The notes under the pieces: model-generated
What the model saw: only the letters and a program-made list of their open reading frames with translations
Databases searched by the model: none
Told to the model about the DNA's origin: nothing
Made by a program: the position numbers and the translations under genes
Assembly (NCBI RefSeq): GCF_019802255.1
Contig: NZ_JAHYSS010000004.1
Span: 124,001-188,000, forward strand
Reading direction: 5' to 3'
DNA from: Pedobacter polysacchareus
GTDB taxonomy: Bacteria > Bacteroidota > Bacteroidia > Sphingobacteriales > Sphingobacteriaceae
DNA length: 64,000 bases
Shown: piece by piece, positions 55,501-64,000 of the stretch
Numbering within the stretch: position 1 is the stretch's first letter
Layout of the letters: every line of letters begins with the position of its first letter

Positions 55501-57621
55501 TTAGTTCAGCAAATCTGCAGGAACAGGTTTCTCCAGCAAATGGTCATAATAGAAACGGATTCTTTCCGCTTTATCATGCGCTGTTTTCAGACCACCCCAG
55601 CCATGACGGCCACCAGGGTAAATCATCAGTTCAAAATGCTTATTGGCATCCTGTAATTTATCTATTAATTGAATCGTGTTCTGGATATGTACATTGTCGT
55701 CCATATCGCCATGCATAATGCGCAATAGTCCTTTGTAATTGTTCACATAAGTGAGCACAGAGCCGTTTTTGTAGCCTTCTGGGTTTTCCTGTGGCGTATC
55801 CATGAAACGTTCTGTATAGTGACTGTCGTACAGCTCCCAGCTCGTTACCGGGGCACCTGCAATCCCGAAATCGAAATCATTGGCACCCATGGTTAAAGCC
55901 ATACAAGTCATGTAACCACCATAACTATGACCAGTGATCAATAGTTTTTTGTTGTTTACATAAGATTTTGCTTTCAACCATCTTGCTGCGGTTGTATAAT
56001 CTTTCATTTCCCATTTACCCAGATTACGGTGCATTAAAGCGACACCTTCTTTACCGAATTGTCCGGAAGCACGGTGATCTACTGCAATCTGAATGATGCC
56101 TTCATTCGACCAGTACTGTGGAGCAGTACCCTTCCAGGTATTGGTTACGGTACCCGCATTCGGGCCGCCATAAATACTCATCACCACTGGATATTTCTTA
56201 TTGACATCAAAATCTGTCGGGTAGGTGATCACTGCTGGTAACTGGTAGCCATCCTCCGTAGGAATCGTGATCATTTCCGTTTTACCAAAGTTATATTGTG
56301 CAAAATCTGCTGATTTACTATCGCCCAGTTCTTTGATTATCTTACCTTCATTGTCTACTAATGTTCTTTTTGGCGGAGTGGTCACATTAGAATAAGTCGT
56401 TACGAAGTAACGGCCATTTGGCGAAAGCTGGATCTGGTGGTTATATTCACCAAAAGTCAGTCTTTTTAAGTTTTTACCACTGTAATCTACGCGGTAAAAA
56501 TCAGAACGGGTAGAAGCTTCTTTGCGGGCATTGAAATAAACTACTTTATTTTTCTCATCTACATGAACGAGACTCGTTACCTGCCATTTTCCAGAGGTGA
56601 TTGGATTGATCAGTTTTCCATCTAAGGTATATAGGTAGAAATGTGCCCATCCTGTTTTATCACTTTTCAGGATATAGTGTTTTTTATCTTGTAAGTATTC
56701 AATACGACCATCATAATCCAGGTCTACCCAGGAAGGCTGTTTCTCATCATAGATTTCTTTTTTAACCCCTGTATTCGGATTTACGGAGTAGAATTTCAGG
56801 TTATCCTGACCGCGGTTCATCCACTGCACCATCATGCTGCTGCCATCATAGCTCCAGTAAGGCGTACCAAAATACTGATCGTCTTTTTCATTGAAATCTG
56901 CCCAGGTGATGTCACCACCAGCAACCGGGACGAAACCTATTTTCACTTCCGGGTTAGGATCTCCTGCTTTAGGGTATCTTGTTTTTTCAACATAGCCATG
57001 CTGACCGGTTGAACCATTAATCGGGAACATCGGAACTTTGGTATCATCGAAATGCATAAATGCAATGTTCTTGCTATCAGGCGACCACCAGAAGGCTTTA
57101 TATGCGGTAGCGCGGCCTAAGATCTCCTCAAAATATACCCATGACGACCAGCCGTTGTAAATCACATCAGTTCCGTCTGTCGTATATCTCGTTTCTTTTC
57201 CTGTGGCTACGTCAACTGAGTAAAGGTCATTGTCGCGGGTAAAAGCAATGTGTTTTCCATCCGGAGATAGGGTAGGGTTTTTTTCCTCTGCTTTAGTATT
57301 GGTGAGTTGTTTTGCGGCTTCTTTTCCATATTGAATAAATACATCATGATTTCTGATGTTCACATTCACATTGCTTTTCGGGGCAGGAGTATATGGTGTT
57401 CTACGCCCTGTTTTTACATCTACCGCGTATAATTTGCGATCCGAAAGGTCCATTTCAATATAATGGTTGTCGTCAGACCAGCCATTTACCATGTTCATCG
57501 GTTTCGTTAATGAGGCCTGGCCTCCCAGGGTTTGTTGCTGGCTCAGCCTTTTCAGCTGTGCCTGTACCGTATAGCTGAAGCAAAACGATGCCGCTAAACC
57601 GATCAGTAATGTTTTTTTCAT
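55501..57621 (-). CDS. S9B-family peptidase (dipeptidyl peptidase IV-like)
   Basis: A periplasmic serine peptidase that removes N-terminal X-Pro dipeptides. Signal peptide (1-21); beta-propeller (about 30-460) with GWSSWVYFEEILGRA, whose Glu pair binds the substrate amino group; alpha/beta-hydrolase domain with the triad Ser566 (GHSYGGYMT), Asp642 (GDMDDNVH) and His673 (PGGRHGWGG). Length 706 is typical. Same strand as ilvE but separated from it by a terminator. Confidence 0.93.
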   Translation of the reverse strand: MKKTLLIGLAASFCFSYTVQAQLKRLSQQQTLGGQASLTKPMNMVNGWSDDNHYIEMDLSDRKLYAVDVKTGRRTPYTPAPKSNVNVNIRNHDVFIQYGKEAAKQLTNTKAEEKNPTLSPDGKHIAFTRDNDLYSVDVATGKETRYTTDGTDVIYNGWSSWVYFEEILGRATAYKAFWWSPDSKNIAFMHFDDTKVPMFPINGSTGQHGYVEKTRYPKAGDPNPEVKIGFVPVAGGDITWADFNEKDDQYFGTPYWSYDGSSMMVQWMNRGQDNLKFYSVNPNTGVKKEIYDEKQPSWVDLDYDGRIEYLQDKKHYILKSDKTGWAHFYLYTLDGKLINPITSGKWQVTSLVHVDEKNKVVYFNARKEASTRSDFYRVDYSGKNLKRLTFGEYNHQIQLSPNGRYFVTTYSNVTTPPKRTLVDNEGKIIKELGDSKSADFAQYNFGKTEMITIPTEDGYQLPAVITYPTDFDVNKKYPVVMSIYGGPNAGTVTNTWKGTAPQYWSNEGIIQIAVDHRASGQFGKEGVALMHRNLGKWEMKDYTTAARWLKAKSYVNNKKLLITGHSYGGYMTCMALTMGANDFDFGIAGAPVTSWELYDSHYTERFMDTPQENPEGYKNGSVLTYVNNYKGLLRIMHGDMDDNVHIQNTIQLIDKLQDANKHFELMIYPGGRHGWGGLKTAHDKAERIRFYYDHLLEKPVPADLLN

Positions 57622-57652
57622 TGTGGTTATAATTGTGTGTTAAGGATAAACC

Positions 57653-57687
57653 TAATAAAAAAAAGGCGCCCTGGTTCAAAGGCGCCT
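57653..57687 (-). terminator. Terminator after ilvE
   Basis: AGGCGCC and GGCGCCT arms with a 10-nt loop, followed on the minus strand by a long T run, about 35 nt past the ilvE stop. Confidence 0.88.
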
Positions 57688-57720
57688 CACAAAAATTATT
57701 TACAGCAATGTGCTGCAAAT

Positions 57721-58785
57721 TTACAAGATAAAATTCCATCCGAATTCATCTGGAGCAAGTCCGTAACGGATGTCATTTAATGTTTTCGCGATCCCTGCAG
57801 AAATGGTACGTGTTGCAGGATCTGTTAAAGTATATAATTTACCTTCGTAACCGATTTCACCGATTGGCGTCACTGTAGCGGCAGTACCAGCTGCAAAAGC
57901 ATCTGTTAAACGGCCATTTTCAATTCCTTCAATCACTTCTTTTACGCTTACACGTCTTTCTTCCACTTCAATACCAGCATGTTTAGCCAATTTGATAATG
58001 GTATCACGTGTTACGCCATCTAATACCGTGCTTCTTACCGAAGGGGTCACCAGTTTACCATCGATCACAAAGATCAGATTCGCTGTTCCTGCTTCTTCGA
58101 TAAACTCATGAGTTACCGCATCTGTCCAGATCAACTGGTCAAAACCAGCTTTTGTAGCTTCTGCAAATGGGAATAAAGAACGCGCATAGTTACCAGCGGT
58201 TTTGGCAAAGCCTACACCACCTTCATCGGCACGGGTATATTCTGTTTCAATTTTTACTTTTAAAGCTTTGCTATAGTAAGGACCTGTTGGGGTAGTTAAT
58301 AAGGCGAAAGTATAGGTATCTGATGCTCTCACACCCAGGTAAGGGTCTGTAGCGAACATCACCGGACGGATGTATAAAGAGTAACCATCCTGATTAGGTA
58401 CCCAGTTTTTATCGATGTCAATTAAGGCTGCAATGCCTTTCATAAAAATATCTTCATCAATAGCTGGCATTGCCATACGAGCTGCTGATTTGTTAAAACG
58501 CTCAAAATTCTTGTCCGCTCTGAATACGCTAACCGTGTCATCTGGTTGACGGTAAGCCTTCATACCTTCAAAAATCGCCTGTCCATAATGTAGGGCAGAG
58601 ATTGCCGGGCTCATTGGAATAGGGCCATAAGGAAGCACTCTTAAGTTTTTCCATGCGCCATCTTCATAATCGGCAATAAACATGTGATCGGAAAACACCT
58701 TTCCGAAGGGAAGTTGTGAAAAGTCTGTTACAGTTAGTCTGCTTTGTTCAGTTTTCGTGATGGTTATATCCAGTGTCTCGTTCAT
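57721..58785 (-). CDS. ilvE: Branched-chain amino acid aminotransferase
   Basis: A PLP enzyme interconverting leucine, isoleucine and valine with their keto acids. The fold-type IV marks are PAISALHYGQAIFEGMKAYR, the PLP lysine region FAKTAGNYARSLFPFAEA and EAGTANLIFV. A TTG-started ORF extends 24 nt upstream, but that TTG lies inside the -7 box TAGATTTG, so the ATG at 58785 (354 residues) is the better start. Monocistronic by its terminator. Confidence 0.94.
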   Translation of the reverse strand: MNETLDITITKTEQSRLTVTDFSQLPFGKVFSDHMFIADYEDGAWKNLRVLPYGPIPMSPAISALHYGQAIFEGMKAYRQPDDTVSVFRADKNFERFNKSAARMAMPAIDEDIFMKGIAALIDIDKNWVPNQDGYSLYIRPVMFATDPYLGVRASDTYTFALLTTPTGPYYSKALKVKIETEYTRADEGGVGFAKTAGNYARSLFPFAEATKAGFDQLIWTDAVTHEFIEEAGTANLIFVIDGKLVTPSVRSTVLDGVTRDTIIKLAKHAGIEVEERRVSVKEVIEGIENGRLTDAFAAGTAATVTPIGEIGYEGKLYTLTDPATRTISAGIAKTLNDIRYGLAPDEFGWNFIL

Positions 58786-58806
58786 TTCAATTCGTATTTC
58801 TATAGG

Positions 58807-58814
58807 CAAATCTA
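58807..58814 (-). promoter_or_regulatory. -7 box (TAGATTTG) of the ilvE promoter
   Basis: An exact TAnnTTTG match 21 nt before the ATG at 58785; no TTTG at the -33 position. Confidence 0.5.
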
Positions 58815-58905
58815 CTAAAAATTGCCACTCTTATTTGTTTTATTTGCATTTAAAAAGGGGTTTAATTGGTGTTTAACTTACACTAAGCCCCCTTGTTTTT
58901 CCCGG

Positions 58906-59868
58906 CTAGCTCCGTAAATCTTTCAGTACGCTGATCACCCATCCTTTGCCCCATTCCTCCATTTGTGCTTCCGTCCAAAGGAAAGGGTAGAAGATTCTCT
59001 TCTGAAAACGTGGAGGCAGGTATTTCTGCCAGTTTGTACCACCGGTTGCGGCAATGTCTACCGGATCTCTTTCCAGATAGCGCACCGCGGATTTATAATG
59101 CGAAAGCGGCCATTCCACATTCACAAAAAGATCCAGTTTTCTCAACTCTTCTTCTAAAGCACTGAGCTCAGCTCCCTGACTTTTCAATTGGTGGTAAAGC
59201 GCAGAGAAATTACTATCCTGACGGTCTTTCACCAATTGTAAAAATTGGGTCGCATATTTGTTGATGAACTGCTTTAAGGTGAGCGTTTGCTTGCCTGTAG
59301 CCAGCTCTGTCGCGCCGGCTTTCCAATAAATATTTTCAAACTGCTCCTCAATGGAAGCATCTTTCAATACTGCTCTTTTATCTTTCTCTACAAGGCGGAT
59401 AAAATCAGTTGCAGAAATCTCTATCATCCGGTACTGGCCGGATTGAAAGCCACTTGCCGGTAATAATGACATGCGGAATTTCAGAAATTGCTCCTTTTCC
59501 ATGCCATTTACCATGACCTCAAAAGAAGAAACCAAAGCAGTAAAATAAGCGTTGATTCTTTTCACACGATCCGTAAAAAAAGTAACGGTCAATGTTTCTT
59601 TAGCGGCTGCAATCTGGTTGAATTCATGTAAACAAAGTTTAAAGTACAACTCTGTAATCTGGTGATACATGATGAAAATCTCTTCGTCAGGGAAAGAGGT
59701 CTTTGGATGCTGCAAACTGAGCAGGGTATCCAAATGAATATAATCCCAATACGTTAAGAAATCTGCATACAATAAGCCGTCCAGGTAGGCCGACATATCC
59801 TGGCCCATCGCTGCATACTTTTCCTGCAGCTTGTCCAGTTTGTCTTTAATTTGTGGGGTTAGTTCCAT
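58906..59868 (-). CDS. Tryptophan 2,3-dioxygenase-like protein
   Basis: A heme enzyme that opens the indole ring of tryptophan to N-formylkynurenine, the first step of tryptophan breakdown. The 320 residues show the family's helical core: FLTYWDYIHLDTLLSLQHPK, EEIFIMYHQITELYFKLCLH (with a heme-pocket histidine) and NVEWPLSHYKSAVRYLER. Other kynurenine-pathway genes are not next to it. The family also includes members of unproven activity, so the exact reaction is a family inference. Confidence 0.88.
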   Translation of the reverse strand: MELTPQIKDKLDKLQEKYAAMGQDMSAYLDGLLYADFLTYWDYIHLDTLLSLQHPKTSFPDEEIFIMYHQITELYFKLCLHEFNQIAAAKETLTVTFFTDRVKRINAYFTALVSSFEVMVNGMEKEQFLKFRMSLLPASGFQSGQYRMIEISATDFIRLVEKDKRAVLKDASIEEQFENIYWKAGATELATGKQTLTLKQFINKYATQFLQLVKDRQDSNFSALYHQLKSQGAELSALEEELRKLDLFVNVEWPLSHYKSAVRYLERDPVDIAATGGTNWQKYLPPRFQKRIFYPFLWTEAQMEEWGKGWVISVLKDLRS

Positions 59869-59983
59869 GATTTAATCGATATTACCAATGCACTGAGTAC
59901 TCCTTAAGTTACCTTTTCTAAACAGGCAGCGCCTGAATTGATCCTGGTATCACTCAGATTACTCAGCGCATTCCCCTGAATCA

Positions 59984-61282
59984 CTAGTACAATACCCTGA
60001 ATTTAATGGTATGTTCAATTTTCTTCAGAGATTTAAAAAGTTGTTTGTCGTACTCCGAGTTGATGTCGGTGATCGCATAACCGATCTCCGGATTCGTCAT
60101 CAAAAACTGTCCGACAATATTAATGTCGTGTTTTGCAAATACGGTATTGATCTTCGCCATAATCCCCGGAACGTTTTTGTGAATATGGATCAGGCGGTGT
60201 GATTTCTCAATTCTTGGCAATTGCAGGTTCGGGAAGTTATTACTCAAATGAGTCGTTCCTGTATTCATGAAATCGATCATTCGCTTAGGAATGAAAGTCA
60301 GGTTTCTTGGGTTGGATTTCAAATCGTCAAATACCACTACTCCCTGTTTGGTACAAGCAGCCAGGTCGATCTTGTTTTTCGATTGCCCAAGGTAACCAAT
60401 GGTCTTTAATTTTACTGCTTTGGTCAATTGATCCAATGTCAGTTTCTCGCCATCTGCCAATAACAGCATGTGCACATCTGCCACATATTTCTCTTCAAAT
60501 GAAGTTTTATGACGGATAGAAAAGCCATCTTTTTTCAGCAAGGCGATACTTTCCGGATTCACGTCCCCGATTACCAAGCATAAGATCCTGTTTTTAGGGT
60601 AAGAAATTGCCCTTGGCAGGTTGTTCACATATAAGAACTCGTCGAAACTTGGCGTTACATGGTCTGCTTTTTTAACGATGCTTTCTCTGGAAATGTTCTC
60701 CGTAAAAGCATAAAACTTCTTGATCAGTCCGCTTTCTCTCAGCTGGAAATCAGAATAGCCATCGCCGATCCCATAAAGATTGCCTTCCAGGTTCAGCTGC
60801 TGCATTAGTTTCACTTTACCACCTTCCTCACTTAAAGGATTGGAATGGTCGTAATCTATAATTTTGCCGTCTCCAGTGGTGACAAAGGTATTGGCGTAAA
60901 TGTTTTCTTTTTTGATGTGATATTGGCTCACCACAGGGGTGATAAACTCTTTAAAACCACCAGAAACGATCAATACCTCATCTGCATGTTTCTTAAAGAA
61001 ATCTGCATTGCGGGAGAAAGAGGCGGATACCTTTTTCTTTAAGCGGGTAATCAACTGTTTCAAATGATCTTCTGTAGCTTCCAAAAGTTTTACCCTTTGT
61101 GCTAAGCTTTCGCCGAAGGAAAGTTTTCCCTCCATGGCCAGGTTGGTATAATCCTCAATCTTTTTGAAGATGGCTTCCTTATCAGGATGCTTTTTTAGGG
61201 AGATACGGGCCAGCTCATCCAATGCCTCTACTTGTGTAAAGGTGCTGTCGAAATCAATGATGTAAATGTTCTTTTGGTTCAT
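59984..61282 (-). CDS. serB: Phosphoserine phosphatase (HAD) fused to a SerA remnant and ACT domain
   Basis: Residues 1-220 are a HAD-IB phosphatase: DFDST (Asp10 nucleophile, Asp12), VSGG (Ser107), Lys156 and GDGYSD (Asp174, Asp178), as in SerB. Residues 231-327 match the first half of the phosphoglycerate dehydrogenase substrate domain (KTIGYLGQSKNKIDLAACTK, KQGVVVFDDLKSNPRNL). The next residues (from about 330, FMNTGTTHLSNNFPNLQLP) match the segment after the SerA NAD domain, and 363-432 is the SerA-type ACT domain (RLIHIHKNVPGIMAKIN). The whole NAD-binding domain and its catalytic residues are absent, so it should be phosphatase-only. It starts 4 bp after the epimerase gene. Confidence 0.9.
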   Translation of the reverse strand: MNQKNIYIIDFDSTFTQVEALDELARISLKKHPDKEAIFKKIEDYTNLAMEGKLSFGESLAQRVKLLEATEDHLKQLITRLKKKVSASFSRNADFFKKHADEVLIVSGGFKEFITPVVSQYHIKKENIYANTFVTTGDGKIIDYDHSNPLSEEGGKVKLMQQLNLEGNLYGIGDGYSDFQLRESGLIKKFYAFTENISRESIVKKADHVTPSFDEFLYVNNLPRAISYPKNRILCLVIGDVNPESIALLKKDGFSIRHKTSFEEKYVADVHMLLLADGEKLTLDQLTKAVKLKTIGYLGQSKNKIDLAACTKQGVVVFDDLKSNPRNLTFIPKRMIDFMNTGTTHLSNNFPNLQLPRIEKSHRLIHIHKNVPGIMAKINTVFAKHDINIVGQFLMTNPEIGYAITDINSEYDKQLFKSLKKIEHTIKFRVLY

Positions 61283-61286
61283 AATT

Positions 61287-62264
61287 TTAATGAAGTGAAA
61301 CCTGTTTCAAGGCCTGGCAAGTTTCTGCCACACTCTGATCCAAGGGCTTAAAGGTTATTCCAATCGTATCAATTATCTTTTTATTGCTGTATAGACTTTC
61401 ATTCAGGCTGCTTCTTGCGGCATCACTGGTTAAGGCAGCAGGTTTTCCCGTAAATAGGGAAACCAGCTTTGCAGCCCTCCAGGCGATGCCCAGCATCCAT
61501 GGTTTCGCTTCTTTTGATGGCGCTTTGACACCAAAACCTTTGGCAATCTCGCCAAAGAAGCGCTGGTAATTATAATTTTCAGCGGAGATCGTAAAACGCT
61601 CTTCGCTGATGCTGCTGTTCATTAAAGCGATCATACTTTTCGCCACATCTTCTACGTCTACAAGACCTGTAGCCCCTTTGGTATAATAAGAAAGGCCATC
61701 TCTGACGAGTTTAAAGATCGCACCGCTGCCTTCAAATCCAGCCCCGCCACCAATGATGACAGATGGATTCACAATCACCGCATCCAATCCTTCGGCAATG
61801 CCGCGCCACACTTCCATTTCTCCCTCATATTTGGAAATGGCATAGCTATGTGCTTTGGCATCGTATTCCCAGAAGTCTTTTTCGGTAATGAGCGCATCTT
61901 TTTTCGCGTTTCCTAATGCTGCCACGGAGCTGACATGCAGCAGCCTCGCCTGATTTTCCACGCAAAGGTTCACCACATTACTGGTGCCCTCAATGTTTAC
62001 TTTCAGTAATTTCGCTTTGTCTTTTGGATCAAAAGAAACCATGGCTGCACAGTGATATACCTGTGAAATGCCTTCAAAAGCATCTTCCAGGGTAGAAAAA
62101 TCGTTCAGGTCTGCAACCACCCAGCTGATCAGGGTATTGTCTTTCAGGATCGCCGGAATCACAGAATGCTCGCGCTTTAATGCACGGAGCTTAATTCCTT
62201 GTCCCGTAAGTTGATGTATTAATTCTGCCCCTAAAAATCCAGTAGCACCGGTAACCAATATCAT
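61287..62264 (-). CDS. NAD-dependent epimerase/dehydratase family protein
   Basis: An extended-type SDR of 325 residues with the N-terminal cofactor motif VTGATGFLGAEL and the catalytic YAISK (in AHSYAISKYEGEMEVWRG). The Ser is in LLHVSSVAALG. An upstream ATG (62345) would add 27 residues and overlap the divergent gene; the ATG at 62264 starts exactly before the Rossmann fold. Members act on sugars, sterols or dihydroflavonols; substrate unknown. Four bp before the serB-like gene, so one operon. Confidence 0.88.
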   Translation of the reverse strand: MILVTGATGFLGAELIHQLTGQGIKLRALKREHSVIPAILKDNTLISWVVADLNDFSTLEDAFEGISQVYHCAAMVSFDPKDKAKLLKVNIEGTSNVVNLCVENQARLLHVSSVAALGNAKKDALITEKDFWEYDAKAHSYAISKYEGEMEVWRGIAEGLDAVIVNPSVIIGGGAGFEGSGAIFKLVRDGLSYYTKGATGLVDVEDVAKSMIALMNSSISEERFTISAENYNYQRFFGEIAKGFGVKAPSKEAKPWMLGIAWRAAKLVSLFTGKPAALTSDAARSSLNESLYSNKKIIDTIGITFKPLDQSVAETCQALKQVSLH

Positions 62265-62300
62265 TTCATTATTTTTAGGATGTTCATTAAAATATGATCT

Positions 62301-62308
62301 CAAAAATA
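62301..62308 (-). promoter_or_regulatory. -7 box (TATTTTTG) of the epimerase-serB promoter
   Basis: An exact TAnnTTTG match on the minus strand 36 nt before the ATG at 62264; supports the shorter start. Confidence 0.45.
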
Positions 62309-62338
62309 GATATTTGACAGATACATTTATAATACAAT

Positions 62339-63520
62339 ATGTCATTATCAGATTTTTTCTCCCCAGTCAACCCCGATAAATTTGCACCGAAACAAGGATT
62401 CTATGCCAGTCAGTTAGGTTTAAGGGCCGGATTTTACACCGATAAATTTCCGGAACTTGGGGAAAATCAATACGATATTGCCATTTTTGGCGTACAGGAT
62501 GATCGCGCAGCAGTAAATAATGAAGGCTGTGGGCTTGGTCCCGACTATTTCAGGGCGCAATTTTACGCCTTGCATGAGGGGGCTTTCGACAGCAGGATCA
62601 TCGATCTTGGGAACATCAAACCTGGCGCTTCCATTTCTGATACTTATGTAGCGGTAAAGATGGCGGTAGGGGAGCTGATCAAATTGAACATCATTCCGGT
62701 AATTATTGGCGGCGGTCAAGACCTGACTTATGCGCAATACCTGGCTTATGAAAGTCTGGAGCAAAAGGTAGACCTGGTGGTGGTAGACAGCAAGTTTGAC
62801 CTCGACGAAGAAGATCAGGAGGGACTGGCTGCAAAATCAGATACCTACCTCAACAAAATATTATTACATCAGCCCAATTACCTGTTTAACTTCAGCAATG
62901 TGGGCTACCAGACTTATTTCGTGAATCAGGATAGCCTGAAGGTCATGAGTAAGTTATATTTTGATGCCCACCGACTAGGGGAATTCAGTAATGACATCAC
63001 TTTAACCGAACCGATTATCCGCAATGCGAACATGATCAGCTTTGATATTGGAGCCATTAGATCTTCCGATGCGGTTGCCAATGCCAATGCTGGACCAAAT
63101 GGTTTTTATGGCGAACAAGCCTGCCGTATTACCCGTTATGCAGGAATGAGTGACAAGCTGACTTCCATCGGTTTCTATGAGTTTAACCCGGCATTTGATC
63201 AAAACGGACAAACCGCTTTATTGCTTGCACAAATGGTCTGGTACTTCATAGAGGGCTTTTATAACCGCAAAAAAGATTTCCCACTCACGCCAAAATCGCA
63301 ATACCTGATCTATCGCGCCAGCTTAAATGACGGCTCTGGAGATATGCTGTTTGTGAAGAGTAAAAAGTCAGACAGGTGGTGGATGCAAGTCCCTTATCCA
63401 TCTGGAATTACCAAGAACGAACGCTACCATTTGGTGCCTTGCCGATACGATGATTATACGATGGCCGTGAATGGAGAAATGCCCGATTTATGGTGGAGAA
63501 CCTATCAAAAGCTATTGTAA
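62339..63520 (+). CDS. Ureohydrolase-fold protein with degenerate metal site (formimidoylglutamase-like)
   Basis: A 393-residue protein with the arginase/agmatinase/formiminoglutamase fold. In active enzymes two Mn ions are held by GGDHS, DAHxD and SxDxD. Here these read GGGQD (Gln127 for His), DSKFD (Asp150, Lys152 for His, Asp154) and SFDIG (Asp235, Gly237 for Asp). Two His and one Asp ligand are therefore missing, so normal binuclear Mn hydrolase activity is unlikely. Annotation pipelines tend to name it formimidoylglutamase. Divergent from the epimerase gene. Function unknown. Confidence 0.85.
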   Translation: MSLSDFFSPVNPDKFAPKQGFYASQLGLRAGFYTDKFPELGENQYDIAIFGVQDDRAAVNNEGCGLGPDYFRAQFYALHEGAFDSRIIDLGNIKPGASISDTYVAVKMAVGELIKLNIIPVIIGGGQDLTYAQYLAYESLEQKVDLVVVDSKFDLDEEDQEGLAAKSDTYLNKILLHQPNYLFNFSNVGYQTYFVNQDSLKVMSKLYFDAHRLGEFSNDITLTEPIIRNANMISFDIGAIRSSDAVANANAGPNGFYGEQACRITRYAGMSDKLTSIGFYEFNPAFDQNGQTALLLAQMVWYFIEGFYNRKKDFPLTPKSQYLIYRASLNDGSGDMLFVKSKKSDRWWMQVPYPSGITKNERYHLVPCRYDDYTMAVNGEMPDLWWRTYQKLL

Positions 63521-63559
63521 TTTTATAGGGAATTTCACGTTATTCTGTATACGCTTCCT

Positions 63560-63567
63560 TATATTTG
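63560..63567 (+). promoter_or_regulatory. -7 box (TATATTTG) before the DUF4369-like gene
   Basis: An exact TAnnTTTG match 77 nt upstream of the ATG at 63645. A TTTC 23 nt further up is a weak -33 candidate. Confidence 0.45.
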
Positions 63568-63644
63568 AAGTATAGACGACTAAAACAGGTAAGTTTTCTG
63601 TTTTATAGCGCATTTAAATTTAAACTAACGAAAAATCATATTAA

Positions 63645-64000
63645 ATGAAAAGATCAATCATCGCTGCAATTTGCTTATTGCCAATTGCAGGTATGTCGCA
63701 AGGCAAATTTACCGTTCAAGGTAAAGTAGGGAACTTAAACGCACCTGCAAAGGCTTATATTGCTTATAGAGTAGGTCAGACTCAGGCGACTGATTCCGCT
63801 GCGATTGTAGGTGGTAAATTTACTTTTCAAGGCCCTGTAAATGGAATTTCTCAGGCGCAAATCAGAATTAAACACGACAATGCGGTGGTGGATCCACAGT
63901 CACGTGTGGCTCCTGATGTGATTTCTTTTTATATAGAGCCGAAAGAAATTCAAATCGTTGCCCCTAAAGATTCGATCAAATATGCAACTATTAAAGGTTC
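63645..64000 (+). CDS. Exported DUF4369-type protein, probably a thioredoxin-like reductase (3' partial)
   Basis: The first 118 codons of a gene that continues past the window. Signal peptide (1-18, ending GMSQG), then a beta-rich domain (FTVQGKVGNLNAPAKAYIAY, then DSAAIVGGKFTFQGPV) typical of DUF4369, which in Bacteroidota precedes an AhpC/TlpA-type thioredoxin fold. The catalytic part lies outside the window, so that part of the call is inference. Confidence 0.75.
   Translation, partial: MKRSIIAAICLLPIAGMSQGKFTVQGKVGNLNAPAKAYIAYRVGQTQATDSAAIVGGKFTFQGPVNGISQAQIRIKHDNAVVDPQSRVAPDVISFYIEPKEIQIVAPKDSIKYATIKG

Noticed and set aside
57716..57723. TAAATTTG on the minus strand as promoter of the S9 peptidase
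   Set aside because: A strong terminator (57653-57687) lies between this box and the peptidase start, so transcripts from it would end early; it also overlaps the ilvE stop codon.
58786..58809. TTG start giving ilvE eight more residues
   Set aside because: The TTG is inside the -7 promoter box, so it would not be in the transcript; the ATG at 58785 is used instead.
1..64000. tRNA or rRNA genes, CRISPR arrays, insertion sequences, prophage or integron elements
   Set aside because: None was recognised by eye: no cloverleaf-like GTTC/CCA regions, no regularly spaced direct repeats and no transposase, integrase or phage protein motifs.

Overview
The window reads as a chromosomal segment of a Bacteroidota bacterium, most likely family Sphingobacteriaceae and Pedobacter-like. 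Evidence: several TonB-dependent receptors, an ECF sigma/FecR/receptor/DUF4249 locus, BlaI plus M56 pairs, single-gene fumarate-reductase-type SdhCAB, a MiaB to GroEL gene cluster of the kind I associate with this phylum, and promoters of the TAnnTTTG (-7) type. No rRNA, tRNA, CRISPR, insertion sequence, integrase or phage gene was seen. Base composition looks even by eye. Assignments come from reading motifs and architectures; no database search was run.

Layout. 1-7 kb: the 3' end of a helicase with a C-terminal HTH, dapF, a DegP/HtrA protease and the sdhCAB operon, with clear terminators after htrA and sdhB. 7-11.6 kb: an M56 sensor protease fused to TonB-C and plug-like modules, its BlaI repressor with candidate palindromic operators, an M28 peptidase and a small secreted or membrane peptide. 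11.8-18.5 kb: LytS/LytTR two-component pair, PlsC, Nudix, an outer-membrane receptor, a thioredoxin-like protein and ClpS. 18.5-29.8 kb: FabH, 2,4-dienoyl-CoA reductase and enoyl-CoA hydratase, an MG2/plug protein, dCTP deaminase, PPTase, LipB, small membrane proteins, an SGNH lipoprotein, serine dehydratase and MgtC. 29.9-36.8 kb, minus strand: miaB, sigma-54 activator, lptE, an unknown TPR-like gene, secG, groES and groEL. 37-39.3 kb: a TIGR04325 methyltransferase overlapping a glycosyltransferase, then a CHRD lipoprotein whose start codon abuts a 33-bp palindrome. 39.3-48 kb: ECF sigma, FecR, TonB receptor and DUF4249, followed by two AsmA-like paralogues. 48-55.3 kb: a putative phytate locus (receptor, beta-helix lipoprotein, beta-propeller phytase) with an adjacent TPR/HTH membrane regulator. 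55.5-64 kb: a DPP-IV-type peptidase, ilvE, tryptophan dioxygenase, a phosphoserine phosphatase fused to a SerA remnant, an NAD-dependent epimerase, a ureohydrolase-fold protein with lost metal ligands, and the start of a DUF4369-type protein.

Functional themes are envelope sensing and nutrient import (three full TonB receptors, two plug-fused non-receptor proteins), serine metabolism (serB-like, sdaA), fatty-acid chemistry (fabH, DECR/ECH, plsC, PPTase, lipB) and protein quality control (htrA, clpS, groESL, secG). The most unusual items are the SerB/SerA-remnant/ACT protein, the pseudo-ureohydrolase, the start-codon palindrome before the CHRD lipoprotein, and three genes (clpS, sdaA, Nudix) whose -7 box lies 4-5 nt from the ATG, which suggests near-leaderless mRNAs.
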